Below are positions 37,097 through 49,647 of a stretch of 64,000 bases of DNA, piece after piece. Source of the DNA: Eutypa lata (Eukaryota; Ascomycota; Sordariomycetes; Xylariales; Diatrypaceae); the NCBI GenBank assembly GCA_022661535.1, contig JAKULF010000003.1, positions 2,170,001 through 2,234,000 of the forward strand, read 5' to 3'. Every line of letters starts with the position of its first letter. The stretch's first letter is position 1. Made by a program: the position numbers and the translations under genes. The notes beneath the pieces are model-generated. The model searched no databases. It had not been told where the DNA came from and was given only the letters and a program-made list of their open reading frames with translations.

Positions 37097-37634
37097 ATGA
37101 GTGACGAACATCCCTTCACAAAGCCTGAACCACCAACCCGGTCGGATTCTTCCTCCGGATCCTCTGACGAGGACCGAGACATCCACTCCCCTGTTCCTGT
37201 TCGACCCAAGTTCCACAGCAGGAAAAGCAGCGGCACAATCATAGTTCCCCGCGATTCGAGGGATTCATCAGATTCTGGCCCTGTCGAGACACGGTTTGCG
37301 CCGAACGATGTCCGATCAATGAGCCCGCGGAGGACGAGTCGCGATCTTGAAATCATGGGACGGGAGGCCAGAGAAGAACTCCATCGGTAAGTCACACTCT
37401 AGTATCCGTACTGGACTACCTGTTTGTCCAAAAGAGATCAGTGTTAATTAACCTAGTGCACGTAGACATGCCAAGGCATTGCAAGAATCCCTTCTCATGA
37501 TCTTCCACCGTATAGAAGCAGTCAAAGAGGAGCACGACAAATTGGACAACAACAACAAGTTCTTGCAGAAGTATATTGGTGACCTGATGTCAACTTCGAA
37601 AATAACTTCAACCACTGCCCGCGGCCGGAAATAG
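37097..37634 (+). CDS. Short coiled-coil protein (SCOC / DUF2205 family)
   Basis: Small protein of 152 residues. Exon 1 is 37097-37386, the intron 37387-37465 (GTAAGT...CGTAG) and exon 2 37466-37634. The first two thirds are acidic, Ser-rich and disordered (SDSSSGSSDEDRD, then SRKSSGTIIVPRDSRDSSDS). The last 55 residues form a heptad coiled coil: LQESLLMIFHRIEAVKEEHD followed by KLDNNNKFLQKYIGDLMSTS. This matches the conserved core of the SCOC/Slo1-like family, in which a Val-Lys-Glu-Glu helix is followed by Asn-rich turns and a YI..LM..S end. Animal SCOC acts at the Golgi with Arl1 and in autophagy, and a Golgi or trafficking role here is inferred from the family. The C-terminal TTARGRK tail is basic. 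The gene sits alone between two gene deserts, so it is probably a housekeeping gene marking ancestral order. Confidence 0.85.
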
Positions 37635-40600
37635 AGAATATATCTCAGGTTTAACGACTAGGTGGTCTACATCTAGATAGAATTTCAAAATTGGAACATC
37701 GGAGGATAAGGGCCAGCCTGGAATGCACGACGGGCCGGGTCGGGTCGATATTATCCACGGACGACGAACAACAACGTTCCAGTATGGCAAGGGGGAAACC
37801 CTGACCGCCAATCTTTTTATCAACATCGATTCTGTCTCGTTCTCGGGCACTCAGGAGCCTAGATGAAACAAAGGCTTCGACTGCCTCGCCTCTGATTCTT
37901 CTGGTCCGTAGGCGGCCCTGTTTTGCATGTGTTTTTATTATATCATTGCATGGCGTACGATATGGGTCATGGATTCGGGTGTTGAAAAGATTTTATACCA
38001 ATGCCGTCTCATCAGGCTTACAGCATATTAGGACTACCCCACGACCCACGGGTCACTGGACATGGCTTGGAATAGCCACACGGCGTTATTGATGCTTTTG
38101 GCGGTTTGATTTCAACCTTTTGAGGCCTCAGGGAAAGAGGGCAGCATTATCATCATCATATCTTTATGTGTGTACGTAGGCGCTGCTCATTCATCGGACA
38201 TAGTTACATTCAAGACGATTCCCACTGGTGAATTGGAAATTATTCACAATACTTCTACGCGAAGTTCATCCCGGTCCGGAGTGACTAGACAAACTGATCC
38301 GCCTCTCGATTTTCGTCGTGCGATACATCATGGCATTATCCTCGTACATGATCGACCTAAGCAAATTGACATGGAACCGCTTCCAGTCCGCTTCCAGTAC
38401 AGATTCGATCAGTCCTACGTCTCGCGATATGCCTTATTCGACCATTCCGCCCTCCAGGTTTCATGCAGACACGCTAGGCCAATACAGATTACTCATAGTT
38501 GGCCTACGAATATTGGCGAGTTTGGTCCACGGTTACTTCTACGTACATGCATACGATTCCCGAAGCAGAGTTATCAAAACCAATGCGAGTTGAATCTTGG
38601 CATATGTTGGAAATAATACGAGGGACTACATTTTCAATAGTCTACTGTTTTCTCGTTGCGTCAGTCTGGGGTCGGTTGTGTTTCCGGCATAACCCACCAG
38701 ATCTGTCACATTGGGTACCAACCTACACATTGTATGCGGGCCGAACGGAACTCTTCCCAAGGAGTGTAGCCTACTTTGCCGACCCGACTGCACAATAACT
38801 TGCATATAGGTGCCTGCATGCATGCATGCATCAGCGGCAATGCGGTCGACAGCAATGGATGTGGGTGATGAGGTCCCTGAACCTTGTGTCAGAATGACGG
38901 AACGAGAGAAATCGAACCGAGATACCGGGACCGCTGACGTCGGTGGTGGCGGGTGAGAAAAGAAGGGCCGGTCATGCATTACTAAGATGAATGCACCAAC
39001 CAAAAAGACGGGTCTTTTTCTCTTCTCTTTCTATTCGAAATTCGCGGGCGCCATTGAAAGAAGAACCCGATACCATGGGCGGCGCCACTGGATCGCCAAT
39101 CACCCATTACCAATCACCGCCAATTCCCACTTCGCACTACACGCCTAGGTTTTTCACGAGGTGATTTGATTAGCCAGTTGGTGTATGGAACGAACGCAGA
39201 TGGACAAATCCCCGGTGCCAATTGAGCGAGCGGGTGGTGGATGCGATAGCTTCTGCTACGAACTACATGATTTCAGCTTCAGGATACCCTACCCCCATTA
39301 CCTTGTTGGGGCCTTTTTATTCTACATTTTTTCTTGCCTTTTTTCTTCTTCTCTTTTCTACCGAATCAGGAGCCGGACGTTTGCGACGCGCCCAAAACCA
39401 ACAACAGCAACAAAAACAGAACTCTCGAGAGAAGCTAGGACTTCCTCGGCCTCGGTCTCGAGATACCGATTTCCTTGTAGATATTACCTAGTTAGAAATC
39501 TAGGACCTACGTATAGTTAAATAGGAGTTTTAGGGTGGCTTATCATGATCAATATCAATTCTTGCAAATTTACTCGAGGGGAAAACCGCTGCAGGCAATT
39601 CCGTCGTGATGTACAACTGCAATCCTCGAACTGCTTTGAAAATCGCCATCTTTAGACCGATGACCCCACAGCTAGCCCACTATCAAGATGATTTGGATGG
39701 AAGGGTTCGGCGACTAAACCGACAACTCAGTACTGTTCACCAATGAACCATACATAGTAGTTGCATGCATCTGTATTAACTGACTATTATGCTATTTCTC
39801 CAAAACCTATCCCGTGTCTTGCGGATCTCCATTTGCTTATCGAAGTATCTCAACTGCAGATATGTAAGTTGAGTAACAGCCGCTTCGGCACAGGGGAGCC
39901 GTTCCGTGTTCTGGTCTGATATGGTCTGGTTTAACCGCCACCTTTTAGCCTTCCGCCGCTGGGCAGTCAATATCTACGTTACAGTATGTAGATGTCTGCC
40001 TGCTCTCTGCCCATATAGGTGGCGATGACACATGACCTAGAATACCGGTAGTGGCAAAGGTAAGCCCAGCAAGAGAACAGGTATGTGACCCATGTTTGTC
40101 TAAGCTTGTAAACTAGTCACGCGTTCTTATGCCAGCTCGATGTCGTTTATTAAGATATCATGACTTTTGTATTGGTACATGCGTGTAAAAATACACGGCA
40201 TGGAAAGAAACCGCCCAATCAGGTGGTACGTGGGGTGACAAATATGGGAAGTGGGAATACCCTCAAAAACATGATAGCATTGACCCTTATGGGCATGCCG
40301 TGATGTCTCTATGTAGCCTTACTTGTAGGGGTACCTAACATATATAAACCCGATATATAACAACTAGGTATGTAGGTATTTTGATACCCATGCTATGTAG
40401 TAAGGATGAGGGAGAAAAGCCTGAAGGCGAAGACGACGACGATGATGGACGACCAAGAAAGGAAAGGGGGGAGGAGAGCTCACCGGCCGAACCGAGCCGG
40501 TATACTCTACAAGGTACCTTGTAATTACGTACTTAATTAAAGAGCAGAAGAGTGGAGTGTTCGGCCGGTTCCAGATTCTGGGGAAGACACTTGACTTGGC

Positions 40601-41839
40601 GCTAATAAGCTTTTGGCGTTCAGGCGCAAAGCCAGACGTTGCACCGCTGCTGCTGCTGCTGCTGCCGCTGCCGCCGACTTTTTACTTGTTCGGGCAAAGT
40701 TCTCTTGAGGGAAGGCAGAGGACAGGTCAAGCCGGTTGGTTATCCTTGTCCTGCAACCTGCCACTCCTGCATCTACATAAGTCCCTACATAACTACGTAC
40801 TATAAAACATGAGCTGCACTGCCACATTAATATATTACTGTTATTACTATTACTATAAGTATATTCATTACTTATCTTTCAAGACCTCATTTGCCAACAG
40901 CAGATAGGCAGGTGTAAAGGTATGCCTTAATAAAAGCGGCACACTTAGAACTTGACGTAATACACTAAACACAGCTATTAAAGTCTACCAACTGCCTATA
41001 ATATGCACGCCGGGTATTCCTGCCATACGTATTTCCTAAATGAGCTGATTATATAAAAGACGATAACTCTCTCATATTACCACAAGTATTGTAATAGTTA
41101 AAGCGAGCAATTCTTCAACTCTTTATTTAAGCACGTGTTAAGTCTCGTCACCTCGTTAGTTACATGTAGTTACATAGTCACCGCTACTTTCTTTTTTTTT
41201 TTTGCCCTTCTTTTCTTCCTTATTTCTTCCTTGGTTTTCCTGCTGCAACCATCGTACGACTAGTTAGAGAAGGCACAACCGGAGCTGAATAGCACGAACC
41301 CCGAAGCTAACTAGCGCGAACTACCGAGGTGCCCGGCCGCCACATGGATGTAATAAATATCGTACGTTATGACGGGACATGCCACTTTGCTAAGTAGCCA
41401 AGTTTTTCTCATTAGTTAGTGAGGACCTTGAAAAAAAAAAAAAGCCCGCAAGCGCAGAAAAACGAGGACAAAAAAGGGAGAAAGTTTTTTTTTTTTTAAG
41501 GGTCGAAGAAATGATGTAATTACTACCCTTAATTGAAGACATTCGCCGCCTTACGTCTACGGCTGAGCCATTACTACCAACCATTCACAACAACTATTGA
41601 ATGTTGTTAATTTTAGTATGAAAAAAGCAGCTGATTTGTCCGATCTGTATGTATGGTGTATGTCTGACAAGCGGGAGCATGTATGTAAACATGCACGCAA
41701 ATGCATCCTTCCTTTCACGTTAATCTTGGAATACTTTATAGGCCGTTACATACTGTAGTTAGGTACACCAAGTACATCTACCTTCAGTCATCGGAGAGAC
41801 CCTTATCCCTGTCGACCCGGTCGGCCTATTTTATCTTTC
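37635..41839. other. 4.2-kb gene-free interval left of the retrotransposon
   Basis: No supported gene. It contains a TGCA repeat (38814-38831), a CTG/CCG run (40648-40674) that gives a poly-Ala shadow ORF, and homopolymer runs of T (41191-41202), A (about 41429-41444) and T (about 41487-41499). Base composition is ordinary until about 41830, where it changes abruptly. Confidence 0.5.
38814..38831. repeat. TGCA tetranucleotide repeat
   Basis: Self-complementary TGCATGCA run, directly readable. Confidence 0.85.
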
Positions 41840-41844
41840 GTTAA

Positions 41845-41975
41845 TATTAAATAACACCTTATTTATAAGTAAACATTATATATATTAAAGTATTTTATAA
41901 TATAATAAAGTATAAATATATTTAAAAACTAATAATTATAATTATAATATATTAATAAATCTTTATTTTATAATA
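41845..41975. repeat. Left LTR of the RIP-degraded retrotransposon (heavily mutated)
   Basis: Aligns without gaps to 45973-46103. Nearly all differences are transitions, with the left copy carrying A or T where the right has G or C. Exceptions are C41855, G41869 and C41874, where the right copy is the mutated one. Confidence 0.85.
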
Positions 41976-44900
41976 TTTTAATAATATTTCTTTAATTAAT
42001 TTAAAAATAATTATTTTTTTTTATTAATTATATTTTTTTTTTTTTATTAAATTAAAGATTTTTTTTTTTTCTTTAATTATTAAAAATATAAAGTTTATAA
42101 TTAATTAACATTATATTAATTTTATTTTTTACTTTTTATAATAAATAAACGTTAATAATTTTAATATTAATATTAATAAATTTAATAATTAAATTTTCGT
42201 TTTTGTTTTTATTTTTAAACGTTAATTTATTTTTAAATAAAATTTTATTTTTAAATAAATACGAAGTTTTTATACGAATATTATAATATTATTAAAAATT
42301 TTTAATTTTAAATTATTTTATTTTTTTATTTAAAAAACTTTTATTTTTTAAATATTAAATAATATCGAATTTTTATTACGTTAATTTTAACGATTTATTA
42401 TTAAAAAACTTTTACTTTATAAGATTTATTTTTTTATTTTTTAATTTTTTTAATTTTAAAGATTTAATTTTTTATTTTATTAAATAAATAAAATTTAAGC
42501 GTAATTTTCGTAGTTTTTTAAAAACTTAAAAAAAAAAATACGTATTATATATTATTTATGCTTAAAACGATATTAAATGCATATTTTTTTTATTTTTTTT
42601 AAACGTTTTTTTACGATTTTAAAAAGTTTTTTATTCGTTTTTAATATTTTTTTAATTTTTAAATTATTTTTTTAATATATTTTTTTATTTTTAAATTATT
42701 AATTTAAAAGTATTATTATTTTTATTTTTAATTATTTTAAGATTTTTTTAATTTTTACGTTTTTTATTTTTAAAATTTAATAATTAATTTATTAAAAACG
42801 ATTTATTAATAAATGTTTTTTTTATTTTTTTTAATAAATTTTAAAATTCTTTTTAAATTTTATATTTTTATAAACGAAATCTTTTTAATTTTAATTTTAA
42901 AATTATATTTTTAATATATCGTTTAATAAATTTATTTAAAAATTCGTTTTCGCTTTATTAACGTTATTTATTTATATTTAAATTACTTAACGATTTTTTT
43001 TTTTAAAAGTTTTTTTTATTAATGATTTTTAATTTTTAATTAAAAGATATCTCGTTATTATTTTAAGATTTTTATCGTTTTTTAATAAAATTTAATAAAG
43101 TTGCGTTTTTAATTTTATAATTCGATATTTTATCTTTATTATACGAAATATATAACGAAATTTAAAAAATAATTTCGTTATTATTATTTAATTAATAATT
43201 TATATTTTTTTAAAAAATAAATAATAACGTTAAAAACGTTAATAATTTATTAATAAACGTTTTAATTTAAATCGTTAATTAAGCCGTAATAATTATAATA
43301 ATTATAATTTATTAATAATTATAAAAAAATAATAATAACGACGATAATATTAATAATAATATTTTATTTTTTCGTTTTTCGTTAAAATTAAATAACGTTA
43401 ATTATTTTAATTTTAAATAAAAAAACTCGAAAAAATATAATATTATAATAATTAAAAAGTATATTATATATATTAATATTTTTATTTTTATTTATTATTT
43501 TAAATATTTTAAAATTATTTAAAATATTTAAATTATTTATAAAGTTTAAAGTTTTTATTTTTAAAATATAACTTTATATTAATATATAATTAAATTAACT
43601 TTTTTAAAATAAATAACTTTATTAAAAAAAAATATAAATAAAATTAATTTAACGTTAAAATATAAATTTAAAAAAAAAAATTTAAAATTATAAAAAATTT
43701 AAATTTTTTATATTTTACTTTTTAAAATTTTTATTATAATAAAAAAATAAAAGCTTTTATTTAATAAATTTTATTAAACGTTTAATTTTATAATCTTTTT
43801 ATTTTTAATTAATTTTTTTAAGTTTTCGAAACTTTTAATAATAAAATTTAAAGTTAACTTATTAAACTTAATTAAAAAATTATTATAATATTTTTTTTTA
43901 ATAAAATAAATAATTAAAAATTTATTTTTATTAATTAAGTTAAAAAAAATTTTAATTTTTCGCTTAATTAATTAATAACTTAATCGATTTTTATATATTA
44001 TAATAATTAATAAAATCTTTATTTATATTAAAATTATATTTAATATTAACGTAATATTTTTAATTATTAATATTATAATTTATATTATTAAAACTTACGT
44101 TAATGTTTTTAATTTATTAATCGTTTTTTTTTATAATATTATATTTTAAATTAATATTTATTATTTAATTAAGTTTTTTAACGTAACGTTTAAATATTTT
44201 AAAAAAACGCTTAAATTTAATTATAAAATCGTTTTTAATATAATCGTTTATAAAATAATCGTTAATAATAACGAAAAAAGTTCATAGTTTTTATTTTTCG
44301 TTTTTAAATTCGAAATTTATTTTTAAATTAAATTATTTAAAATTTAATATTATATCGTTAATTTCGTTAATTTAAATTTTTTTAAAATTTAAATTAAAGA
44401 TTTAAAAAAGATATTTTTAAAATTTAATTTAAAAGTTTATATTAAATATTATTAAAAAAAATTTCTTTTTCGATAATAATAAAATTAATTTATTATTTAA
44501 AATTTATAATAGTTTTTTTTAAAAGAAATTTTCAAATAATATTAATAAATATATATATTTTTATATTTTTAAAATTTATAATTTTAATATCTTTTAAATT
44601 TTTTACGAATTAAATTATATTAATATAAATTATTTTTAATTATTTTTAATATAATATTATATTTTTTATAAATAAATAAACTTTAAAAAATATTTTAATA
44701 ATTATTTTAAATATTAAATTTTTTATATTTAATAATATTTAAAATATAATAATCTTTAATTTATTATTAAACTTATTTATTTATATTATATAATTATAAT
44801 AAATTTTATTATTTTTATTTTTATATTTAAATATAAAAATAACATTATTATAATTATTATTTATAAATTCGTTAAAAAAGTTATGTTTATTTTAAATTTT

Positions 44901-45972
44901 TTAATTTAAATAATAAAATAATAAACGATAATATTATATAAACGATTAATAAATAAAAATTAAAGTATTTTTAAAGTTTTTATATTTAATAAAAATCTTA
45001 AATTTTTTTTTATATTTTAAATAACGATATAAAAATAATTTAAAATAAAGTTTTTTTATTTTATAATTTATTATTTTATTATAAATAAATAAAACGAATG
45101 TATTAATTAATTTATTAAATTCGCTTTACGTTATTACTTTAATATATTAATAAATATTACGAATTAAAAAAATAATTTTTTAAAGTTTTAATTTAAGTTT
45201 AATAATATATTATTAACGATAACGAAAAAGTTTTTTAATAAACTTATTATAAATTTTACTTTTATTTTTATTAATAATTTAATTATTAATTAAAAATTTT
45301 TATTTAATTGTTAATTATTTCTTTTTATATAAATCGAAGTTTATAATACGATTTATATTATTATTATATTTATTAAAATATATTATAATAAAAAGTATTT
45401 ATTTAAATTTTTTAATATTAAAAATAAAGTTTTATTACGTTTTTATAAAAGTTATATTATTTTTAAAATAGTTATTATTAAAAGAAAATTAAATTAATAA
45501 TATATTAAATTTTTTTTTATCGTTAAAAAAATTAATTAATTAATATATTATTTAACGCTTTTAAATAATTAAAAGATTTATAACGTTATTTTTATTAATT
45601 ATTTTAAGTTAATATTTTTTAACGTTTTTAATAAATATTTATTATATATAAGCTTTATTTAAATATAAAATTATTTATAATAAATAATTAATTATAAAAT
45701 AATTAAAATAAAAATTAATTTTAACGATAAATAATTTATAAAATATAAAAATTTAAAATTAAAATATTATAAATAATTATTTATAACGTAATTAAAAAAT
45801 AAATTATAAGATTTAATTATTGCTTTTTAAAAACGAACGTTAATTAATAAATAAATATTTCGAGAAAATATTTCGTAAAAAAAAAGTTTTTTATCGAAAA
45901 AAAACCTTTTTTATAAAAAAAATTAATTAATTTTCGACGCTAAAGATGTCGTCTTTTTTTCGAGCGGTAAAT

Positions 45973-46103
45973 TATCAAGTAATACCTTATTTATAAATAG
46001 ATATTATATATATTAAAGTATTTCATAGTATAGTGGAGCATAAATATACTTAGAAATCAACAATTACAATTACAATATATTGACAAACCCTTGTCTTATG
46101 ACA
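45973..46103. repeat. Right LTR of the RIP-degraded retrotransposon (mostly intact)
   Basis: Direct copy of 41845-41975. It retains many C and G (for example TAGTGGAGCATAAA) and ends TTATGACA. It carries private mutations at 45983, 45997 and 46002. Confidence 0.85.
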
Positions 46104-46108
46104 GTCAG

Positions 46109-49107
46109 CCATTGTTAAGTTTTCTCCTTCTGCCTTGTTTCTTCTGCATTATGTATGCGACCCCCATGAACACCGATCCGATGCAACATTGTAGAACATG
46201 GATAGCTAAGAGGTACAAGATGATAGGGAGGGGTTTTCCATCCTAGGGTTGGTCCCTTGAAATTAAGGGTCCTGCATGCGTAACTAGGTATGTAGTACGG
46301 GAGAATTCGTACCTTAGCTAGGTGGCTAACCGTAAAAAAGCGACAGGCCGAACGAACCCCGGGATCAGCCCCCTCACCTAGAGCTCTAGTGTTTAACGCA
46401 TGAACGTTAAACCACTACATATACCTCAATACCTAAACTCCGAGGGCGGGGGACGAATACATCCATACGTGCGTGCGTACGTCAACGAACACGGATCTTA
46501 TTTTTACCAACTAGATAACTTACACATGCGGCTGAGTGAATATAATACGAAAGCGGTGCGTACGTACGTATACATACTGCCAAGGTCTCCCTTACGGAGA
46601 TGCTGCCTAAGCTGAGGAAAGGTTTCAATATATCACTCAAGTAGCGAAGCTACCAACCAAGGAAGAAAGGGAGAGAAAAAAAAGGCCCTTGGCCTCCTTG
46701 TTTTCTCGTCTCGAATCTTGGCCATGCAATGTAGTGTAGTCTCATAGTGATAGAAAGAAGAAGAAGAAAGAAGCAGTTTCCGAGTTAATACAACCTAGAC
46801 TAGTCTAGCTCGACTTTAAACAAGGTCCGACGACTTGGAATCATCCATAGATGAGTACAGAATAAATGCGTTCCTGACTGACCATGACAGCTCGTGATCC
46901 CGTCGCCCGCCGCAGTAGCTAATTAGTCAGCTAACTAGGTGAGCAGTTATTTGGCTAACCAACGGCGCGGGGTGACTAGGTGTCAAATAACTTGGAACGA
47001 CCCCGGACCTGTTGACTAAATGCATACATGTGTGTGAATTGGGCTGCCTCGTCGGTCAAGGCGGGAGTACGAGAGAAAGTATTGAGTACGTAGGTATGCA
47101 GACCCTGGATCATGTCTACTTATGTATGCAAATAACCGAGAACACGATCACGACAAAATCCTGGTTGGTTTGTTGGTTAGTTGATGCCTCCTCCTCGTTT
47201 CGGGTGTATGCTATTCTCGCCCTTGCCCTCGCCCCCATACGCCCCTACTCTACTCTACCTTACCTTATACTTCGCGACACTACGCACGTACGTTGGTTAA
47301 CGCGGGGTGCCGCGGAGCGCCGACTTTGAGCCCTGTCCATCACTCGGACTCTCGGGAGGTAGTAGACAGTCAGTGGGTGAAAGGGGTGTTATCTTGGTGA
47401 ATTAGGTGTGTTGTTCGAGACGCTGTTCTTTTCCGAGCCTTATCCAGGCTGGGTTTTGTTCAATTTGTCCAGGGGCGAGGTGGGATGTGATGAAATGCCG
47501 ATGTCCCCCGGAGACCCGAGATGTCGGGGAGAGGCAGGTATTAGGTTCCCTGCTTCTCCAAAGGCTAGACGGGTAGTTGTAATATCAGGAGTTCTTTAAA
47601 GTCATTTTGTAGGAGCAGTGTTAGACCTTCTAGCAGTGATGCATCTAATACACTAGTAAAAGAAAGGGGTAAATTATTCAAGCGCCAGCCACTTTTTCAC
47701 ATGAAATAGAGTTTCCACCGGCAATCCAATAACCCAACGATGTAGTATCCATCTCCGTATGTATTGATAAAAGCCGGTATTAACCATGGATATAATATAC
47801 TAGCCGGCCCATCTTTAACGATAGGATATGGAATTATGGAATCGACAATAACGAGTCTCGTCACCAGAAGTCTCTCTTGATAGAGCTACAGAGACTAAAA
47901 CATGTGGTAGAAGAAACACCCAAGCGAAGCTATTGAAAATATTGAGGGCGGATGCAATGAACTATGGTATAAGGAGGGTCCCAACTGGTCCCGGACCAGA
48001 TTGTTTCGCTTAGCAAATACAACATCACTTTACCCTCCTAATCGATAGCCTCAACATTAGGTTCGAAGATACCAAATACCAGGTCATCACTTGTCAAAAA
48101 TCGAGATGCAAATAACCGACCACGTAAGCTGTCACTCATTTGTTGCCATGGTCCGTCTACCGACTGAATGTCGTCGTCTCTATTTAACCGGGTTTAGGTT
48201 CAAGACCTAGAAAACCTAATTTGAATGCTCATCAGCTCATCCCATTCCGACATCAGCTAAATATCCACTCTTTCATATGACGACAATGGTGGATGGCTGG
48301 TAGTCCCAACCATATCTGGTGTTTCTTATAAGCAGAGTTCGGCCCGGCCAAGTTAAATTCGGTCACCGCCAACCGATGTCAGAAACCTGGACGATAACTT
48401 ACGCACTTAGTTGGTCCTGACCCGGCATGGTTTGCTCGATAGAAACGAATGCCTGATCGTGGAATAGAGGGAATCAGGATGATTTACGAAGAGATTAGAG
48501 AGACATGCACCGTCTTGGAATATGAGTTTGACGGGACAACCCATACAGCTTGTATCATTAGTTTCCTCCTGGGATGAGAAAGACATCGCATCGCGTAACT
48601 GCACCATTCTGCCCACCACCTCGATTTCGGACGCCATCCCTTCATCGTGACAAGAGAAGCGCGCGCGGGTCCAAACCTTATTGTGCAGGTAAACCTCACT
48701 TCAGCCCATCATAGAGCGAACTCGTGTGAAGGAACCAGTCCATTCGTTAAGCTTAATTACGCGTCCTCTTCCCGGCGGTAAGGCGTGAGCTCATGCGCAT
48801 ACGTGGACTGGAGAGTCATCGGACATGTACGTAGACTAAGGGACAGTCGAGAGGTTGAATGGATATATAAAGTTGACCTGAATTACCATCTGGCGACGAT
48901 CCCTTTGAACCTCCCCGTAGTAACCGATTCATAAAGGGGACTCGTGCTTTTCTCTCTCTCTCACACACACACACATATAGTCCTGTTTTTAAGTGTCATT
49001 CATCACTTTACCATACACCACCTACCTATCTACCTACCTACCACCTATCTCCCCATCCAAAACAATACACATAATCCCATCCATACATACATCCATCCAT
49101 CATCAAA
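46109..49107. other. 3-kb gene-free interval right of the retrotransposon
   Basis: No supported gene. Small ORFs at 46400-46615, 47012-47329, 47408-47599 and 48407-48699 have no protein-like features I trust. 48.9-49.1 kb is the promoter and leader of the Ser-rich surface protein and carries TC, CA and CTAC/CATC microsatellites. Confidence 0.5.
48950..48974. repeat. TC/CA dinucleotide microsatellite
   Basis: A run of TC followed directly by a run of CA in the leader of the Ser-rich surface-protein gene. Confidence 0.9.
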
Positions 49108-49647
49108 ATGCATCACCCCAAGACGGCTCTCGCGCTCCTCCTCGTAGCCCTAAACGGGCTCTTCAGCCTCGCCACGGCCCAAACCACCCTAACGACGACG
49201 CTGCCAGAAGGCGAAGGGTCCCTCTCGAGCGCCCTCTCGTCCCTGACGGGGGGCGTGATCCCCACGGACGTGCCCTCCGACGTCTCGTCGCTGATCTCGT
49301 CTCTGACGGAAAGCCTAGTCAGCAGCGTATCGTCGGACCTGTCTTCCCTGACGTCTTCCGAGTCGTCCGTCGCTTCCGAATCGTCATCCACCTCTTCTGA
49401 GACCTCTGCTTCTTCGGAGTCTTCTGCTTCCTCTTCTTCTTCGGAGTCGTCGGCGTCCGAGGCCTCGTCTTCGTCCGAAAACGCGCCCGCTACGGCCGGT
49501 GGCGAGGCCGCTACCACTACGGATAGTAGCGGGAATACGGTCACGACGTCGGCGACGACGGGTGGTGGACCGACTGCTGCGGCGGTTGTGGGTGGTGGTA
49601 TGGCTGCTGCTGGGCTACTTGCTGTGTTGCCTGTTATGGTGCTGTAA
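49108..49647 (+). CDS. Ser-rich GPI-anchored cell-surface protein
   Basis: Intronless gene for a 179-residue secreted protein. Signal peptide 1 to about 24 (hydrophobic core ALALLLVALNGLFSLATA, cleavage near TAQ-T). The mature part is Ser/Thr-rich: a region with VSSLISSLTESLVSSVSSDL periodicity that could be an amphipathic helix, then a long Ser/Glu/Ala run (residues about 85-128), then an Ala/Thr/Gly linker. The C-terminus TAAAVVGGGMAAAGLLAVL plus PVMVL is a typical GPI-attachment signal: small omega-site residues followed by a hydrophobic tail without charge. It should be a heavily O-mannosylated wall or membrane mannoprotein. The specific function is unknown. Codon use is GC-rich like that of the other genes. 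The start is the first ATG after the microsatellite-rich leader, in the context CATCAAAATG. Confidence 0.85.
   Translation: MHHPKTALALLLVALNGLFSLATAQTTLTTTLPEGEGSLSSALSSLTGGVIPTDVPSDVSSLISSLTESLVSSVSSDLSSLTSSESSVASESSSTSSETSASSESSASSSSSESSASEASSSSENAPATAGGEAATTTDSSGNTVTTSATTGGGPTAAAVVGGGMAAAGLLAVLPVMVL

Larger units (their letters stand above)
41840..46108. mobile_element. RIP-degraded LTR retrotransposon with target-site duplication
   Basis: A 4.26-kb element bounded by two direct LTRs of 131 bp at 41845-41975 and 45973-46103 (constant offset 4128). It is flanked by GTTAA (41840-41844) and GTCAG (46104-46108), which are one 5-bp target duplication if the left copy suffered one C-to-T and one G-to-A change. 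The 4.0-kb interior is almost pure A/T with no ORF of 60 residues in any frame. CpA/TpG and CC/GG are nearly gone, the signature of repeat-induced point mutation. The remaining C and G sit mostly in CpG. LTR ends read TA...CA (right) and TA...TA (left), as expected if TG...CA was mutated. The length would suit a small Ty1/copia-type or truncated element, but the protein content is unreadable, so the superfamily is not assigned. The orientation is unknown. Confidence 0.85.

Noticed and set aside
40537..40827. Minus-strand ORF with poly-Ala run
   Set aside because: Produced by a CTG/CCG microsatellite at 40648-40674, with no other protein features.
41845..45972. Mitochondrial-DNA insertion as an explanation for the AT-rich block
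   Set aside because: Flanking LTRs, target duplication and transition-only differences explain it. The preserved CpG pattern and lack of any mitochondrial ORF argue against it.
48407..48699. Overlapping minus-strand ORFs of 71-76 codons
   Set aside because: Short, in two frames, with no signal peptide, domain or splice-supported extension.
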